A stretch of 64,000 nt of DNA from Phenylobacterium sp. (lineage in GTDB: Bacteria; Pseudomonadota; Alphaproteobacteria; Caulobacterales; Caulobacteraceae). The stretch is from the NCBI RefSeq assembly GCF_004799515.1, contig NZ_SSMX01000054.1:157202-221201 (forward strand), in the 5' to 3' direction. The notes under the pieces are model-generated. The model saw only the letters and a list, made by a program, of their open reading frames with translations, had not been told where the DNA came from and did not search any database. A program made the position numbers and the translations under genes. Shown piece by piece: positions 15,708 to 24,311 of this stretch. Within the stretch, counting starts at the first letter, position 1, and each line of letters opens with the position of its first letter.

Positions 15708-17498
15708 CTAGGCCTTTTCGGCCTCGGCCCTTTCCCCGTAGAGGTCGAGCTGCTGGCGCTCCAGCTCGTGGGCGTAGCGGCGGGCCACATAGGACTCGGC
15801 CAGCAGACCCAGCACATGCCGCTCGGCGTCGACCACGGCCAGCTCGTCGGCGTTCGATTCTTCGAAGATATGCATCACCGCCCCGATGTTCATGTCCGGC
15901 GACAGCGCCAGGCCCGCGTTCTTGGCCAGGGTCGCCACCGCCGCCTGCGGGTCCAGCCCCTCGGCGAAGGCGTCGGCGGTGACCAGCATGCCGGCGTAGC
16001 GGGCCTCTTCGTCCAGCAGGATCACCCGGGAGGTCGAGCCCAGCGGGAAACGCTGGCGGAAGGCCTCGATGCGGGTGGCCGCGGCGACGCTCTGCGCGTC
16101 GGGACGCATCATCCGCTCGGCGGTCAGGCTGCGCATCCAGCCGATGTCGCGGGCGCTGCGGATGGTCTCGCCGCGCAGGTGCAATCGCCAGGTGGAGAAG
16201 GAATAGCCGAACCGCTCGCGCACCACCGTGGATGCGATCAGGGCCGCGCAGAGGGCGGCCGCGGCGATGCCGAAGTCGCCGGTGGTCTCCAGCACCAGGA
16301 AGCTCATGGTCAGGGGTCCGCCGACGATGGAGACCGCGAGCGCGCCCATGCCCACCAGGGCGGCGTTCTCCGGCGACAGCTTCTCGGCGAGCGGCGTCAG
16401 GTCGGCCAGGCCCGCGTAGATCTGGCCCAGCAGAGACCCGAGGAACAGGGAGGCGAAGAACAGGCCGCCGCGGAAGCCGAACCCCAAGGACACCACCGAG
16501 GCGGTGGTCTTCAAGAGCAGGACCAGGGCCAGGATGGCCAATGGCATGCCGACCGCCAGGTCCAAATGCAGGGCGCCGTGCCCGGCCGAGAGGGTCTGCG
16601 GCGAGACGATGGCCAGGCCAGCCAGCAGGAAGCCGCCGATCATCGGCCTGAGCGCCTGCGGGATCGGCGAGCGGCGCACCAGTCGCTCGACGCCCGCCAC
16701 CAGGCGCATGATCGCCACGCCGACCAGGGCCGAGATCAGGCCCAGGCCGGAATAGAGGGCGTAGCCCACGATGTCGGGCGCCTTCTGGGTCTTGATCTCG
16801 ATGGAATAGGGCAAGCCGCCGGCGCCCTTGGCGGCCAACACCGCCGTAAGGCAGGCGGCCGCCACCGGGGCGATGGCCGAGGGGGTGTAGGAGCCGATGA
16901 CGATCTCGAAGGCGTAGAAGGCGCCGGTGAGCGGCGCCCCGAACGCCGCCCCGATCGCCGCGCCGGCGCCCGCGCCCACCAGGATGCGCATGTCATGGCG
17001 GCGCACCTTCAACCGCCCGCCCGCGAAGGACGCCGCCGCCCCGCCGGCCTGGGCGTAGGCCGCCTCAAGTCCCACGGAGGCGCCGACCCCGTTCGACAGC
17101 ATGGTCTGGATGCAGACGATGGCGCTGTCGGCCAGGCCCAGCACCCCGCCGTAGAGGGCGTTGGCCTCCACCACGTCCACCAGGCCGCCGGCGCGCCGGC
17201 GCGAGACGAACCAGCTGAACACCCCCAGCGCGAGACCGCCGACCGGCAGCCAGAGCGCCCTCAGCGGGGAAATCCGCGCAACCGCGCTCAGGTGGTCGGC
17301 GTCGCCGATGTGGTAGAGCAGGCTCTGCAGCCCGTGCGCGACCCGGCTCTGGAACACCGCGAGCAGGCCCGCCGCCGCGCCCACCGCCACGGACAGCATG
17401 ATCAGCCACAGCTCGCTGGTGCGCAGCCGCCGGCGCACCGCGCCCATCACCCGCAACGGCCATCGCCTGGGCGGCGACAGGAAGGAAACGTCGATCAT
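15708..17498 (-). CDS. ClC-family chloride channel/transporter with CBS domains
   Basis: A 596-residue ClC protein. The membrane domain (about residues 25-425) has about ten or more hydrophobic segments, with SNGVGASVGLEAAYAQAGG (the position of the gating Glu motif), GAAFGAPLTGAFYAFEIV and GFRGGLFFASLFLGSLLG. A cytoplasmic C-terminal part (about 430-590) holds two CBS-like domains (TSRVILLDEEARYAGMLV and DELAVVDAERHVLGLL). The ATG at 17496-17498 follows GGGAG at 5 bases; longer starts exist. Whether it is a channel or an H+/Cl- exchanger cannot be told. It lies on the opposite strand between fabB and fabI. Confidence 0.9.
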   Translation of the reverse strand: MIDVSFLSPPRRWPLRVMGAVRRRLRTSELWLIMLSVAVGAAAGLLAVFQSRVAHGLQSLLYHIGDADHLSAVARISPLRALWLPVGGLALGVFSWFVSRRRAGGLVDVVEANALYGGVLGLADSAIVCIQTMLSNGVGASVGLEAAYAQAGGAAASFAGGRLKVRRHDMRILVGAGAGAAIGAAFGAPLTGAFYAFEIVIGSYTPSAIAPVAAACLTAVLAAKGAGGLPYSIEIKTQKAPDIVGYALYSGLGLISALVGVAIMRLVAGVERLVRRSPIPQALRPMIGGFLLAGLAIVSPQTLSAGHGALHLDLAVGMPLAILALVLLLKTTASVVSLGFGFRGGLFFASLFLGSLLGQIYAGLADLTPLAEKLSPENAALVGMGALAVSIVGGPLTMSFLVLETTGDFGIAAAALCAALIASTVVRERFGYSFSTWRLHLRGETIRSARDIGWMRSLTAERMMRPDAQSVAAATRIEAFRQRFPLGSTSRVILLDEEARYAGMLVTADAFAEGLDPQAAVATLAKNAGLALSPDMNIGAVMHIFEESNADELAVVDAERHVLGLLAESYVARRYAHELERQQLDLYGERAEAEKA

Positions 17499-17625
17499 CG
17501 CGGCTCCCGGCCCCCGGTATGGCCGCCCAGGCCGCAAAATTGAAGCGGCTTTGGCTGCTTGCCTTGGCTGGCGGCCCCGGCCACAACCCTGGCCAGCACA
17601 CCGGACAGCGAAGGGAGACGCATCC

Positions 17626-18453
17626 GTGGCCGAAGACTACCAGATGCCCAAGGGCGAGCTCATGCACGGCAAGCGCGGGGTGATCACCGGGGTCGCCAAC
17701 CACCAGTCCATCGCCTGGGGCATCGCCTGCCAACTGGCCGCCCAGGGCGCGGAGATCGCCTTCCTGCACCTGCCCGGCATGGAGCGCCGCGTCGAGCCGC
17801 TGGCCGACAGCATCGGGGTCAAGGTGCTCGCGCCCGTCGACGTCACCGACGACGCGGCGATGGATGAGGCCTTCGCGGTGGTCGAGAAGGCCTTCGGCCA
17901 GATCGACTTCTTCCTCCACGCCATCGCCTTCGCCAACAAGGACGAGCTGAAGGGCAGCTTCGTGGAGAACACCACCCGCGAGGGCTTCCTGCGGGCCATG
18001 GACATCTCGGCCTTCAGCTTTGTGGACTGCGCCCGGCGCGCCGCGGCGCTGATGCCGGAGACCGGCGGCTCGATCCTCACCTTGACCTACATGGGCTCGG
18101 AGCGGGCGATCCCGAACTACAACACCATGGGCGTGGCCAAGGCGGCGCTGGAGGCGGCGGTGCGCTACGCCGCCCGTGACCTCGGCCCCAGGGGCATCCG
18201 GGTCAACGCGCTGTCGCCGGGGGCGATGAAGACCCTGTCGCTGGCCGGGATCTCCGGCGGGCGCGGCATGCTGGCCAAGGGTCGGGCGCTGTCAGCCATG
18301 CAGGAAGACACCGCCATGGAAGGCGTCGCGGGCGCGGCGCTGTGGCTGCTGTCGGACCTCGGCCTTTCGACCACCGGCGAGGTGATCCACGTCGACGCCG
18401 GCTTCCACATCATGGGCTTCCGCGAGGACGAGGCCCCGGCCGGGGAAGGCTGA
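17626..18453 (+). CDS. fabI: Enoyl-ACP reductase (NADH)
   Basis: FabI performs the last reduction of each fatty-acid elongation cycle. The 275-residue SDR has the divergent nucleotide motif GVANHQSIAWGIACQLAAQG and the FabI-type Tyr-x6-Lys site in YMGSERAIPNYNTMGVAK. The GTG at 17626 is preceded by AAGGGAG (17611-17617), which decides the start; the frame is open further upstream inside the ClC leader. It is the usual target of triclosan-type inhibitors. UbiH-like gene follows after 5 bases. Confidence 0.95.
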   Translation: MAEDYQMPKGELMHGKRGVITGVANHQSIAWGIACQLAAQGAEIAFLHLPGMERRVEPLADSIGVKVLAPVDVTDDAAMDEAFAVVEKAFGQIDFFLHAIAFANKDELKGSFVENTTREGFLRAMDISAFSFVDCARRAAALMPETGGSILTLTYMGSERAIPNYNTMGVAKAALEAAVRYAARDLGPRGIRVNALSPGAMKTLSLAGISGGRGMLAKGRALSAMQEDTAMEGVAGAALWLLSDLGLSTTGEVIHVDAGFHIMGFREDEAPAGEG

Positions 18454-18458
18454 GCCCC

Positions 18459-19727
18459 ATGGCCGTCGCTGGCGACACGCCTAAGGACATCGACGTCATC
18501 ATCGCCGGCGCCGGCATCGCCGGTGCGACCCTGGCGCTGGCGCTCAACCAGGCCGGCCTCAAGCCGGTGCTGATCGATCCGGTGGTGTTCGACGCCCAGG
18601 TGGCGCCGACGTTCGACGGCCGCGCCTCGGCCATCGCCTACGCGGCGTTCCGCCAGTGGCGGGCGCTGGGGGTCGGCGAGGCGCTCCAGCCCCACGCCCA
18701 GCGGATCGAGCAGATCCTGGTCACCGACGGCAAGACGCCGGGGGCCGCGGCGCGCGGCGGGCCGGGGCCGTTCTTCCTGCGCTTCGATTCCGCCGAGATC
18801 GCCGACAGCTCAGACGGCGAGCCTCTGGGCTACCTGCTGGAGAACCGCCACATCCGCGCGGCCCTGGCCAAGGCGGTGATGGACGCCGGCATCCCGGTGC
18901 TGGCCCCGGCCAAGGTCGCCAAGGCCGAGTTCGGGCCGCGCGAAGCGCTCGTGACCCTGGCCGACAGCCGGACCTTGCGCGCGCCGGTGGCGGTGGGCGC
19001 GGAGGGCCGCGGCTCGGTGATCCGCACCGAGGCCGGGATCGGCGCGGTCGGCTGGGACTATCCGCAGACCGGCGTGGTGGCGACCGTGCGGATGGAACGC
19101 CCTCACGAGGGCGTGGCGCACGAGTACTTCCTGCCGGGCGGGCCCTTCGCCATCCTGCCGCTCACCGACAACCGCGCGAGCCTGGTCTGGACCGAGAGCC
19201 GGGCGCGCGGCGCGGCGCTCAAAGCCGCCCGGCCGGAGATCTTCCAGGCCCACCTCGACCGCCGCTTCGGCGACTTCCTCGGTGAGATCCGCGTCGAAGG
19301 CCCGGTCTTCACCTATCCGCTCAGCCTGCAGCTCTCCGAGCGCCTGGTCGCCCCGCGCGCGGCCCTGCTGGGCGACGCGGCCCATGGGATCCATCCGATC
19401 GCCGGGCAGGGCCTGAACCTGGGCCTTAAGGGCGCGGCCGCCCTCGCCGAGACCCTCGTCGAGGCCCAGCGGCTGGGCGAGGACATCGGTTCGGAGGCGG
19501 TGCTGGAGCGCTATGCCGCCTGGCGGCGGCTCGACACCGTCAGCATCTCCTTGGCCGCCGACGCCTTCGTGCGCCTGTTCTCCAACGACAACCCGGCGCT
19601 CCGTCTGGCCCGCGGCCTCGGCATGGCGGCGGTGAACCGGATCGGCCCAGCGCGGCGGTTCTTCATGACCGAGGCCGGCGGCGCGATGGGGGATTTGCCG
19701 CGGTTGCTGCGGGGCGAGGCGCTTTAG
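18459..19727 (+). CDS. FAD-dependent UbiH/UbiF/VisC-family hydroxylase
   Basis: A 422-residue flavin monooxygenase of the ubiquinone-biosynthesis hydroxylase family. The FAD-binding IIAGAGIAGATLALALNQAG, the middle RHIRAALAKAVMDAG-type helix and the C-terminal GDAAHGIHPIAGQGLNLGLK (DG and GD motifs) are intact. It probably hydroxylates the benzoquinone ring of a ubiquinone precursor; which position cannot be assigned. It starts 5 bases after fabI and its stop overlaps the next small gene by one base (TAGTG). Confidence 0.88.
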   Translation: MAVAGDTPKDIDVIIAGAGIAGATLALALNQAGLKPVLIDPVVFDAQVAPTFDGRASAIAYAAFRQWRALGVGEALQPHAQRIEQILVTDGKTPGAAARGGPGPFFLRFDSAEIADSSDGEPLGYLLENRHIRAALAKAVMDAGIPVLAPAKVAKAEFGPREALVTLADSRTLRAPVAVGAEGRGSVIRTEAGIGAVGWDYPQTGVVATVRMERPHEGVAHEYFLPGGPFAILPLTDNRASLVWTESRARGAALKAARPEIFQAHLDRRFGDFLGEIRVEGPVFTYPLSLQLSERLVAPRAALLGDAAHGIHPIAGQGLNLGLKGAAALAETLVEAQRLGEDIGSEAVLERYAAWRRLDTVSISLAADAFVRLFSNDNPALRLARGLGMAAVNRIGPARRFFMTEAGGAMGDLPRLLRGEAL

Positions 19728-19966
19728 TGGAGAACGTCTGCCATCTCGTCGTCTATGACTACGGCGCGGGCGGTGTTTGGGCTGTCGTCGCCGCCAGGAG
19801 CGCTGCGGAGGTCGTCCGTAGATATCCCAGTCTGAAGGTGATCGCGGATCGGCCAGTTTGGCTGACTGATGAATTGTATGCGGGCTTGCCCCGGTACGAT
19901 CTCGATGCCGCTCCCGATGATTTTCTTCGGGCGCTGCAAGACGAACGTAAACACCCCAGCCCCTAA
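19727..19966 (+). CDS. Small conserved-looking protein of unknown function (79 residues)
   Basis: A GTG start sharing one base with the ubiH-like stop opens a 79-residue frame. The protein begins MENVCHLVVYDYGAGGVWA, then AARSAAEVVRRYPSLKVI and RPVWLTDE, a compact alpha/beta pattern that I associate with small hypothetical proteins in sphingomonads and caulobacters. There is no signal peptide or membrane segment. Base composition is lower in GC than its neighbours. Translational coupling to the hydroxylase is likely; function is unknown. Confidence 0.6.
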   Translation: MENVCHLVVYDYGAGGVWAVVAARSAAEVVRRYPSLKVIADRPVWLTDELYAGLPRYDLDAAPDDFLRALQDERKHPSP

Positions 19967-20150
19967 ATCCACGGCGGCCAAAATGGCTTGGGCTTCGGGT
20001 CTGCTCAAGGACGCGCCTGCGGCGCGCCGCCCCGCGGCGAGGGCGAAGCCCTCGTCCTTGACCAGCCCCGCAGCCCAAGCTGCAATCTCGCCATGAGGTT
20101 TAAGGGGGAAACCATCCTGACAGATGGATCGAAACCCACCCGTTCTCTTC

Positions 20151-20273
20151 CGTCATGGCCGGGCTTGTCTCGGCCATCCATAGACGCAGGCGCCTCAGGC
20201 CTATTCGGGCATAACCGCGGCAACTCTCGGAACTCGGCGCTTATGGATCCCCGGCACAAGGCCGGGGATGACG
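20151..20273. repeat. Dispersed inverted-repeat element (CGTCAT...ATCCATA arms)
   Basis: The left arm (20151-20187) and the reverse complement of the right arm (20238-20273) both read CGTCAT, then a GGCCGGG/CCCCGGC hairpin arm around CTTGT, then ATCCATA and GC. Each arm is itself an imperfect hairpin. The sequence type is a familiar non-coding REP-like element in alphaproteobacterial intergenic spaces. Together with flanking non-coding sequence it fills the gap after the small gene at 19727-19966. Confidence 0.7.
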
Positions 20274-20297
20274 ATCTATGAGGATGATCGCCAACTC

Positions 20298-20482
20298 AGC
20301 CGCACGGCCGAGGAATCAGTGAGCGGCGAGGTGGCGCCGCCTCGCCGCTCTGGGAAGGTCGCCTTAGCCGAGAGCCCCCGGTTCGGCTCCACAACCCGCT
20401 CCGCACGTTACTCGGACTCGAATAGCAATGATATGTGAATCTTTGCCCGGGGGTCTTTATCTGCGCCGCGCGCCGTGCGGCT
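20298..20482. other. Gene-free segment closed by an 11-base inverted repeat, with internal hairpins
   Basis: AGCCGCACGGC (20298-20308) is exactly complementary to GCCGTGCGGCT (20472-20482). Inside lies a perfect 11-base stem GAGCGGCGAGG/CCTCGCCGCTC (20321-20350) with an 8-base loop, and a further possible 8-base helix between GCCCCCGG (20374-20381) and CCGGGGGT (20447-20454). No credible gene is seen in 19967-20480. The fold suggests a structured RNA or a miniature element; its right end overlaps the stop codon of the leftward gene. Confidence 0.4.
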
Positions 20483-20981
20483 ATTCCGTCGCCCGGGTGA
20501 ACTTCGACGCCAGGACGCACTTCGGCTGGTCCCTGTGCACCGCCACCGTCGCCGGCTGGGCGACCCCGGTGTTGAAGTAGAAGGTCCCCTTCGGCGAGCT
20601 CACCGTCAGCACCGTGGGGTTGGTGAACTGGCAGATCTTGTCGACGCTGAAGCCCACGCCGCCCTTGTCGTGCACATCCGAGCAGGAGGCGTCGCCGGAC
20701 CAGCGGCCGAGCGTCGTGCCGTCGTAGTCGAAGGTCGAGCGCGTTTTGAAGTGGCCGGCGGCCCACTGGTCGGCGGAAAGCCGCGGGCAGGGCGGGCCCT
20801 GGATGTCCCAGGCCTTGGCCGTGGCGATGTCGGCGTTGCGGCCGCGGATGTAGTTCCAGGTGAAGAGGCCGGTCCCGAGGGTGACGACGAGCACCGCGCC
20901 GATCACATGCGCCATGCCGTAGCGGCGCACGGCGCCGTAGTCGCGGGGCTTGGCGGCGGTTCCCTGGTCCTTAATCGGCAT
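20481..20981 (-). CDS. Single-span membrane protein of unknown function
   Basis: A 166-residue protein with a short cytoplasmic head, one membrane helix (about residues 24-43, MAHVIGAVLVVTLGTGLFTW) and a 120-residue outer domain containing four Cys (CPRL, CSDV, ICQF, KCVL) that could form two disulfides in the periplasm. I do not recognise a named family. It overlaps the Trm112 gene by 11 bases and ends the leftward run from the YbaK gene. Its stop codon lies in the right arm of the folded segment. Confidence 0.7.
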   Translation of the reverse strand: MPIKDQGTAAKPRDYGAVRRYGMAHVIGAVLVVTLGTGLFTWNYIRGRNADIATAKAWDIQGPPCPRLSADQWAAGHFKTRSTFDYDGTTLGRWSGDASCSDVHDKGGVGFSVDKICQFTNPTVLTVSSPKGTFYFNTGVAQPATVAVHRDQPKCVLASKFTRATE

Positions 20982-21189
20982 CCGTCAGCTCGCGGGCCTC
21001 TTCCGGCAGCATGATCGGCACACCGTCGCGGATCGGATAGGCCAGGCGCGCGGAGCGGCTGATCAGCTCGCCCTTGTCGCGGGCGTATTCCAGCGGCCCG
21101 TGGGTCACCGGACAGACCAGTATCTCCAGGAGGCGCGGATCGACATCGTCTTGGGTCGGGGCGTTGTCTGTGCGGGAAATGTCGCTCAT
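20971..21189 (-). CDS. Trm112 family protein (YcaR-like)
   Basis: A 72-residue protein with the Trm112/UPF0434 pattern: DPRLLEILVCPVTHGPLEY, then LISRSARLAYPIRDGVPIML. Trm112 proteins in eukaryotes activate methyltransferases; bacterial homologues are small and of uncertain role. Only the first Cys of a possible zinc site is kept. It lies 12 bases after the LON-like gene and overlaps the next gene by 11 bases. Confidence 0.88.
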   Translation of the reverse strand: MSDISRTDNAPTQDDVDPRLLEILVCPVTHGPLEYARDKGELISRSARLAYPIRDGVPIMLPEEARELTDAD

Positions 21190-21201
21190 GGGCGCGCAGT
21201 C

Positions 21202-21864
21202 CTACTGCACGGAAGGACCGGCGTCATCGCCGTCGTCGAGCCCGTCGATCTCCAGGAGGGTCGAAAGCGTCTCGAACCGGCCGGTGAGGGTCGGCGCCTC
21301 CAAAAGCGCCTGTTTCTCCGCCGGTTCGAAGGGCAGGCCCATGGCCAGGGAATTGACCAGGGCCTCCAGCGGCGCGGTCTGGGCGGTCTCCCAGTCGATA
21401 TCGAGCTCGCGGCGGTTCAGGTAGCGCTTCAGGGCCTTGGCGAAGCGGGTGCGCGCGGCCTCCGGCGCCTGGGTGGTCTCGTCCTCGGTCAGGTCGGCCT
21501 CGAAGCGGTCGTAGCGGGCGCGCAGCTGGCGGTAGGGTGTCGGGATGACCAGCTCCTCGCCCGCGTCGAAGCGGCAGACGCCGGTGAGCGTGATCAGGTA
21601 GCGGCCGTCCGAGGTCTCAGCGTAGCTGGTCACGCGGCCGGTGCAGCCGACCTTGACCAGCTTGGGCCGCATGCGGTCGCCGCCGGCCCGGGTCTGGATC
21701 ATGCCCACGATGCGGTCGCCGGCCATGACGTCGTCGATCATGTTGAGGTAGCGCGGCTCGAAGATCTGCAGGGGCAGGTCGCCGCCGGGCAGCAGCAGCG
21801 CGCCGTCCAGCGGGAAGACCGGGATCATCTGCGGCAGGTCGGCCGTGCGGCGATAGGCCGGCAT
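21202..21864 (-). CDS. LON N-terminal (substrate-binding) domain protein
   Basis: A 220-residue protein made of the LON substrate-binding domain alone: IPVFPLDGALLLPGGDLPLQ, FEPRYLNMIDDVMAGDRIVG and TGVCRFDAGEEL. The ATPase and protease parts of Lon are absent. Such stand-alone proteins are common in alphaproteobacteria next to a thioredoxin of the CnoX type and to Trm112, as here. The ATG at 21862-21864 is 20 bases after the cnoX stop; the longer open frame through cnoX is a shadow. Confidence 0.9.
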   Translation of the reverse strand: MPAYRRTADLPQMIPVFPLDGALLLPGGDLPLQIFEPRYLNMIDDVMAGDRIVGMIQTRAGGDRMRPKLVKVGCTGRVTSYAETSDGRYLITLTGVCRFDAGEELVIPTPYRQLRARYDRFEADLTEDETTQAPEAARTRFAKALKRYLNRRELDIDWETAQTAPLEALVNSLAMGLPFEPAEKQALLEAPTLTGRFETLSTLLEIDGLDDGDDAGPSVQ

Positions 21865-21884
21865 GGATGGGCTCCGGGGCGGGC

Positions 21885-22799
21885 TCAGCTGAACAGGATC
21901 GCCGACAGGCGCCGGCGGCCGTTGCGGGAAATCTCCGACATCTGGCCCGCCGCCTCGAAGACGGTGAGCAGCTGCTTGCGGGCCGCCTCGTCGTTCCAGG
22001 CGCGGTCCTTCTCGATGATCGTCAGCAGCTCGGCGGCGGCGGCCTCCAGCCGGTGCGCGCCGGCCAGCGCCTTGGCGAGTTCGAACCGGGCCTCGTGGTC
22101 GTCGGGGTTGGCGGCCAGGCGGGCCTCGAAGGCGGCGGTCTCCGAGGGCGCCTCGGCGGCCAGGGCCAGGGCGGCGCGCACGCTGTCGAGGTCGGGGTCC
22201 TTGGCGCCCGGCGGGGCCATCGCCAGGATCTCGCCGGCCCGCTCGGCGTCGCCGGAGGCCAGGTAGACCTTGGCCAGGCCGCCCAGGGCCTTCACGTTCT
22301 CCGGATCGGCCTGCAACACCTGGGCGTAGGCCTGCGCGGCGCCGCCCATGTCGCCCAGCTCCAGGGCGTCCTTGGCCAGCGCCAGCATCTCGTCGAGGGG
22401 CGAGGGCCCGCCCTTGCCCATCTTCGCCAGCTTGTCGACGAAGGCCTTCACCTGGCTGTCGGGCAGGGCGCCCATGAAGCCGTCCACCGGCCGGCCGTCG
22501 ACGAAGGCGAACACCGCCGGGATCGACTGCACCCGCAGCTGGCCCGCATAGGCCGGGTTCGCGTCGATATCGACCTTGACCAGCTTCACCGCGCCCTTGG
22601 CCGCGGCGACCGCCTTCTCCAGGGCCGGACCCAGCTGGCGGCACGGGCCGCACCAGGTCGCCCAGAAGTCGACGATCACCGGGACCTCGCGCGAGGCGTC
22701 CAGCACGTCGGCGGCGAAACTCGCGTCGGTGGCGTCCTTGATGATGTCTCCGGAAGGCTTTCCGGGCGTCTTTCCGGCGGTTTCCCCGATCAGGCTCAT
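21885..22799 (-). CDS. cnoX: Thioredoxin-TPR chaperedoxin CnoX (YbbN)
   Basis: A 304-residue protein with an N-terminal thioredoxin domain (about residues 20-125) and a TPR domain behind it. The active site is WCGPC with Cys50 and Cys53, so unlike the E. coli protein it should have redox activity; that is also reported for the Caulobacter protein. CnoX holds proteins damaged by oxidants and passes them to chaperonins. It overlaps the YbaK-type gene by 4 bases, placing two quality-control functions, translation editing and protein protection, in one message. Confidence 0.93.
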   Translation of the reverse strand: MSLIGETAGKTPGKPSGDIIKDATDASFAADVLDASREVPVIVDFWATWCGPCRQLGPALEKAVAAAKGAVKLVKVDIDANPAYAGQLRVQSIPAVFAFVDGRPVDGFMGALPDSQVKAFVDKLAKMGKGGPSPLDEMLALAKDALELGDMGGAAQAYAQVLQADPENVKALGGLAKVYLASGDAERAGEILAMAPPGAKDPDLDSVRAALALAAEAPSETAAFEARLAANPDDHEARFELAKALAGAHRLEAAAAELLTIIEKDRAWNDEAARKQLLTVFEAAGQMSEISRNGRRRLSAILFS

Positions 22800-23374
22800 G
22801 GGGCGGATCCTCGAACTGTGTCCTCAGGGAACGTTTCGCCGGGAAGATGGTCCCGCGGCGCGGCGGGTTCAACGACCGTCATGGCCGCGAAGTCCACGAT
22901 CAGCGGCGTCACGCCCACGGCGGCCAGGAAGCTGCGGAAGCCGGCCTGATCGACGCCGGTGGTGGCGGTGTTGGTCAAGGGGTGGAAGTTCACCCGCCCG
23001 GCCTCGGCCAGCGTCCGGTCCAGGACGAAGCGCACCCGGTGCGCGTCGGCGTCATTGATCAGGGCGAAGGCGGTGACCGAGCCCGGCGTCACGCCCAGCG
23101 TCGCTTCCATCAGCTCGGCGCTGCCGAACGACAGGCGCGCCGAGCCGATCACGGTGTGCAGGCGCTTCAGGTCGATCGCCGTGCGGTCGGCCGCCGAGAT
23201 CAGCCACAGCTGGCCCTTCGCGTCCTTCAGGAACAGGTTCTTGGTGTGGGCGCCGGGGATGGCCGCCTTGATGTCCTCGCCCTCGCCGACCCGGAACACC
23301 GCGGGATGCTCGACGGTGTCGTGCGCCACACCCAGGCGGTCCAAGAGGGCGATCAGGTCGGGCCGGGAGGGCAT
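22796..23374 (-). CDS. YbaK/ProX-type aminoacyl-tRNA deacylase
   Basis: A 192-residue editing-domain protein that likely hydrolyses mischarged tRNA such as Ala-tRNA(Pro). The family Lys appears in AHTKNLFLKDAKGQLWLIS, and GSARLSFGSAELMEATLGV plus PGSVTAFALINDADAHRVRF are typical of the ProX (prdX) subgroup. The length fits the stand-alone trans-editing enzymes. It is the first gene of the leftward run and overlaps cnoX by 4 bases. Confidence 0.9.
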   Translation of the reverse strand: MPSRPDLIALLDRLGVAHDTVEHPAVFRVGEGEDIKAAIPGAHTKNLFLKDAKGQLWLISAADRTAIDLKRLHTVIGSARLSFGSAELMEATLGVTPGSVTAFALINDADAHRVRFVLDRTLAEAGRVNFHPLTNTATTGVDQAGFRSFLAAVGVTPLIVDFAAMTVVEPAAPRDHLPGETFPEDTVRGSAP

Positions 23375-23480
23375 GGCCCTTGGTTTGCACGAGGCGGGTG
23401 CGGCCGCAAACCCTGTGTGCCGTTTTGCATCACTCGCCGAGCGCGTTCGCCGCGGCCGGCAAACTGGGAAGTCTGGACCG

Positions 23481-24167
23481 ATGAAGCTTCGCCTCCTCGC
23501 CCTGGCCGCGTCCGCGGCCGTCGCCCTGGCCGCCGCCTCGTCGGCATCCGCGGCCGACTACGCCATCACCACCGTCGCCGGTGACCACGTCACCGATCCG
23601 CTGATCACCGACTTCAACAGCAACTCGAGCGGCGCCATCACCGACCTGGCCGCGGGCTACACCTTCAACCAGGGCCCCGGCGGCCTGGCCTTCACCCGCG
23701 ATGGCGGCCTGGGCCTCCTGTCCGGCGTCAGCGCCCCGCCGCCGGCCGACAACGGCGTTTCCGGAGCCTTTTACGAGACGGTCACCACCGGCGGCGCCGC
23801 CACCCTGACCGCCAAGACCCCGCTGGACTACTTCCAGTTCTACATGGGCTCGCCGGACGACTACAATCAGATCGAGTTCACCTTCGCCAACCCGGCCCTC
23901 TCGCCGCTGATCCTCACCGGCACGCAGATCTGGGGCGGCTCGCCCGACGGCAACGGCGACCAGTCGCAAGGCTTCACCGTCAGCTATCACTTCGACGCGC
24001 CGGTCTCCTCGGTGACCTTCACCTCGACCGGCAACTCCTTCGAGTTCGACAAGCTGGCCGGCAGCGTGCCGGAACCGGCCTCCTGGGCCCTGATGATCCT
24101 GGGCTTCGGCGGCGCGGGCGCGGCTCTGCGCAGCCGTCGCCGTCTGGTCCCGGCCGCCGCCGCCTAA
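23481..24167 (+). CDS. Secreted PEPxxWA-CTERM protein, copy 1
   Basis: A 228-residue secreted protein. It has a Sec signal (MKLRLLALAASAAVALAAAS to about residue 26), a beta-rich middle with DYFQFYMGSPDDYNQIEF and GNSFEFDKLAGS, and a C-terminal sorting signal VPEPASWALMILGFGGAG followed by Arg-rich RSRRR. This is the PEPxxWA-CTERM pattern: motif, hydrophobic helix, basic tail. It is a close relative of the protein at 26819-27508. No exosortase is in the window. A strong terminator follows 28 bases after its stop. Confidence 0.9.
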   Translation: MKLRLLALAASAAVALAAASSASAADYAITTVAGDHVTDPLITDFNSNSSGAITDLAAGYTFNQGPGGLAFTRDGGLGLLSGVSAPPPADNGVSGAFYETVTTGGAATLTAKTPLDYFQFYMGSPDDYNQIEFTFANPALSPLILTGTQIWGGSPDGNGDQSQGFTVSYHFDAPVSSVTFTSTGNSFEFDKLAGSVPEPASWALMILGFGGAGAALRSRRRLVPAAAA

Positions 24168-24195
24168 GCGGCCGACAGGCCTTTAAGACGACAGG

Positions 24196-24226
24196 CCCCA
24201 GCCGCCTTCGGGCGGCTGGGGTTTTT
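24196..24226 (+). terminator. Intrinsic terminator after CTERM copy 1
   Basis: CCCCAGCCGCC and GGCGGCTGGGG form a perfect 11-base stem with a TTCG tetraloop, followed directly by TTTTT. This is a textbook intrinsic terminator for the gene ending at 24167. Confidence 0.93.
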
Positions 24227-24311
24227 CGTGTTCCGGGCAATGCTGGACGCCGGCGCCGCCCGCTGCTTTAGCTCGCTGCGGGATCCCTTAAGCGAGGCCG
24301 CCGAGCGTCCG

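Noticed and set aside
15693..17543. A 616-codon + strand frame opposite the ClC gene
   Set aside because: Antisense shadow with Gln/His/Arg-rich composition; the ClC gene on the other strand explains the region.
20371..20400. A T-arm-like fold (GAGCC, CCCGGTTC, GGCTC, CCA) suggesting a tRNA or tmRNA end
   Set aside because: The loop is 8 instead of 7 bases, no acceptor or anticodon stem can be drawn, and no tag-peptide codons are present.
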